Source of the DNA: Blastomussa wellsi
Taxonomy: Eukaryota > Cnidaria > Anthozoa > Scleractinia > Plerogyridae
Assembly (NCBI GenBank): GCA_947652115.1
Contig: OX393561.1
Span: forward strand, 24,871,189 to 24,935,188
Length of the DNA: 64,000 nt
Direction: 5' to 3'
Every line of letters begins with the position of its first letter. Within the stretch, counting starts at the first letter, position 1. Below, one piece after another: positions 63,410 through 64,000 of this stretch. The translations under genes were made by a program, and so were the position numbers. The notes beneath the pieces are model-generated. The model worked only from the letters and a program-made list of their open reading frames with translations. It was not told the origin of the DNA and made no database searches.

Positions 63410-63646
63410 ATAATTAGATGAAATTGAACGAGAATAGCTTTCGGAATTTAAGGAAATTACTGTTCTGTCATTGCTGACGATGAACGCGAAGAACAGTTGT
63501 GGGATGAGGTCAATTTCTTTAAGTACTTGTGACAGCAGCTGGTCATCTCAGCCGTGAACTTGTTTGGTAGATTATCTGCCACATTCAAGAAAGGTACTTT
63601 ACACTTCGCTTACAAGAAACTATACAACTTATTCATTGTAAAACAT

Positions 63647-64000
63647 TTACTGCTTATGAACTTGGCGATGTATGTCAATTTTCGGCGTTCTTAGCTCGTA
63701 GATTCCGTTAGAATGCAAGTAAACGAGGTCGATAGGATAAATCAATGCATTTACAGCTTCTTTAAAACTCTTACCGGCACTGAGTTTAAATTTTGCTGGT
63801 TCAGTCTCCGAATACTCAGCTAGATAGGCTGTTTTGTGGTCTTCCGATAATCTTAAAACTTTGCCAATGAACACTTTGGGACATTTTTCAGTAGAATTCG
63901 ACGCTACTAAAGCAACGAAATCGCCAGGTATGGGAAGATATTCAATGTTTCCTTCCTCGTCTTCATCGCTCAAGATCAATACTCCGTCTTCGTCAAGGCT
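63647..64000 (-). CDS. Partial host ORF running off the window end
   Basis: Open from the window edge to a stop at 63647. The sequence is acidic at first (SDEDEEGNIEYLPIPGDFVA) and then looks like a small beta-rich domain (IGKVLRLSEDHKTAYLAEYS) with a PGDFVAL start reminiscent of BAH- or Tudor-like folds often attached to transposon-derived genes; this resemblance is weak. The N-terminal part is outside the window. Confidence 0.45.
   Translation of the reverse strand, partial: SLDEDGVLILSDEDEEGNIEYLPIPGDFVALVASNSTEKCPKVFIGKVLRLSEDHKTAYLAEYSETEPAKFKLSAGKSFKEAVNALIYPIDLVYLHSNGIYELRTPKIDIHRQVHKQ

Overview
The window looks like nuclear DNA of an animal, probably a marine invertebrate. That is an inference: genes have spliceosomal introns, Pol II style TATA boxes and AATAAA signals, and there is a Ty3/gypsy element with a tRNA-Leu primer site and a TA-target MITE. 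About the first 48.5 kb is a virus-like gene cassette in head-to-tail tandem copies. The last 15.5 kb is ordinary host-type DNA.

Layout. Unit A (1-16276) lacks its left end and contains a 200-N gap. Unit B (16277-36718) is complete, 20,442 bp. Unit C (36719-42067) breaks off next to the TATA box of an LRR gene. From 42068 to 45996 there is material not present in A-C: a truncated TRAF-like gene, G-rich and palindromic minisatellites, and a frameshifted, diverged F-box/LRR paralog. Block D (45997-48475) is a further copy of the right end of the unit, starting inside an intron of the largest gene and lacking the MITE. At 48476 it abuts a gypsy retrotransposon cut at the start of its reverse transcriptase region. 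Beyond that (50268-64000) lie diverged tandem repeats, a small exon family, a three-exon GNAT-like gene with an in-frame TGA, and partial ORFs at the window end.

Unit content (B). Eighteen closely packed genes on both strands, many with a TATA box 40-65 bp before the ATG and several with AATAAA overlapping or just after the stop: three consecutive bZIP-like proteins, an LRR protein, a small coiled coil, two unrecognised basic or charged proteins, a secreted probable GPI-anchored glycoprotein, a Pro-rich coiled coil, a GIY-YIG nuclease of Penelope type, a broken gene, two related small genes with an intron at the same place, an F-box/LRR protein, a spliced RING-like protein, a spliced acidic coiled coil, and a spliced 774-residue protein that I do not recognise. 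Short introns of 67-90 bp are resolvable in four genes. No polymerase, helicase, primase, integrase, packaging ATPase or recognisable capsid gene is visible, so the unit is either part of a larger viral genome, a satellite-like circle, or an accessory cassette.

Interpretation. F-box, TRAF, RING, LRR and bZIP proteins together suggest a cassette aimed at host ubiquitin signalling and transcription (inference). Copies differ at few sites, with CpG-to-TpG/CpA changes prominent among those noticed, and several in-frame TGA codons fit CGA decay. This points to recent tandem integration in a methylated genome, although assembly artefact must be excluded.
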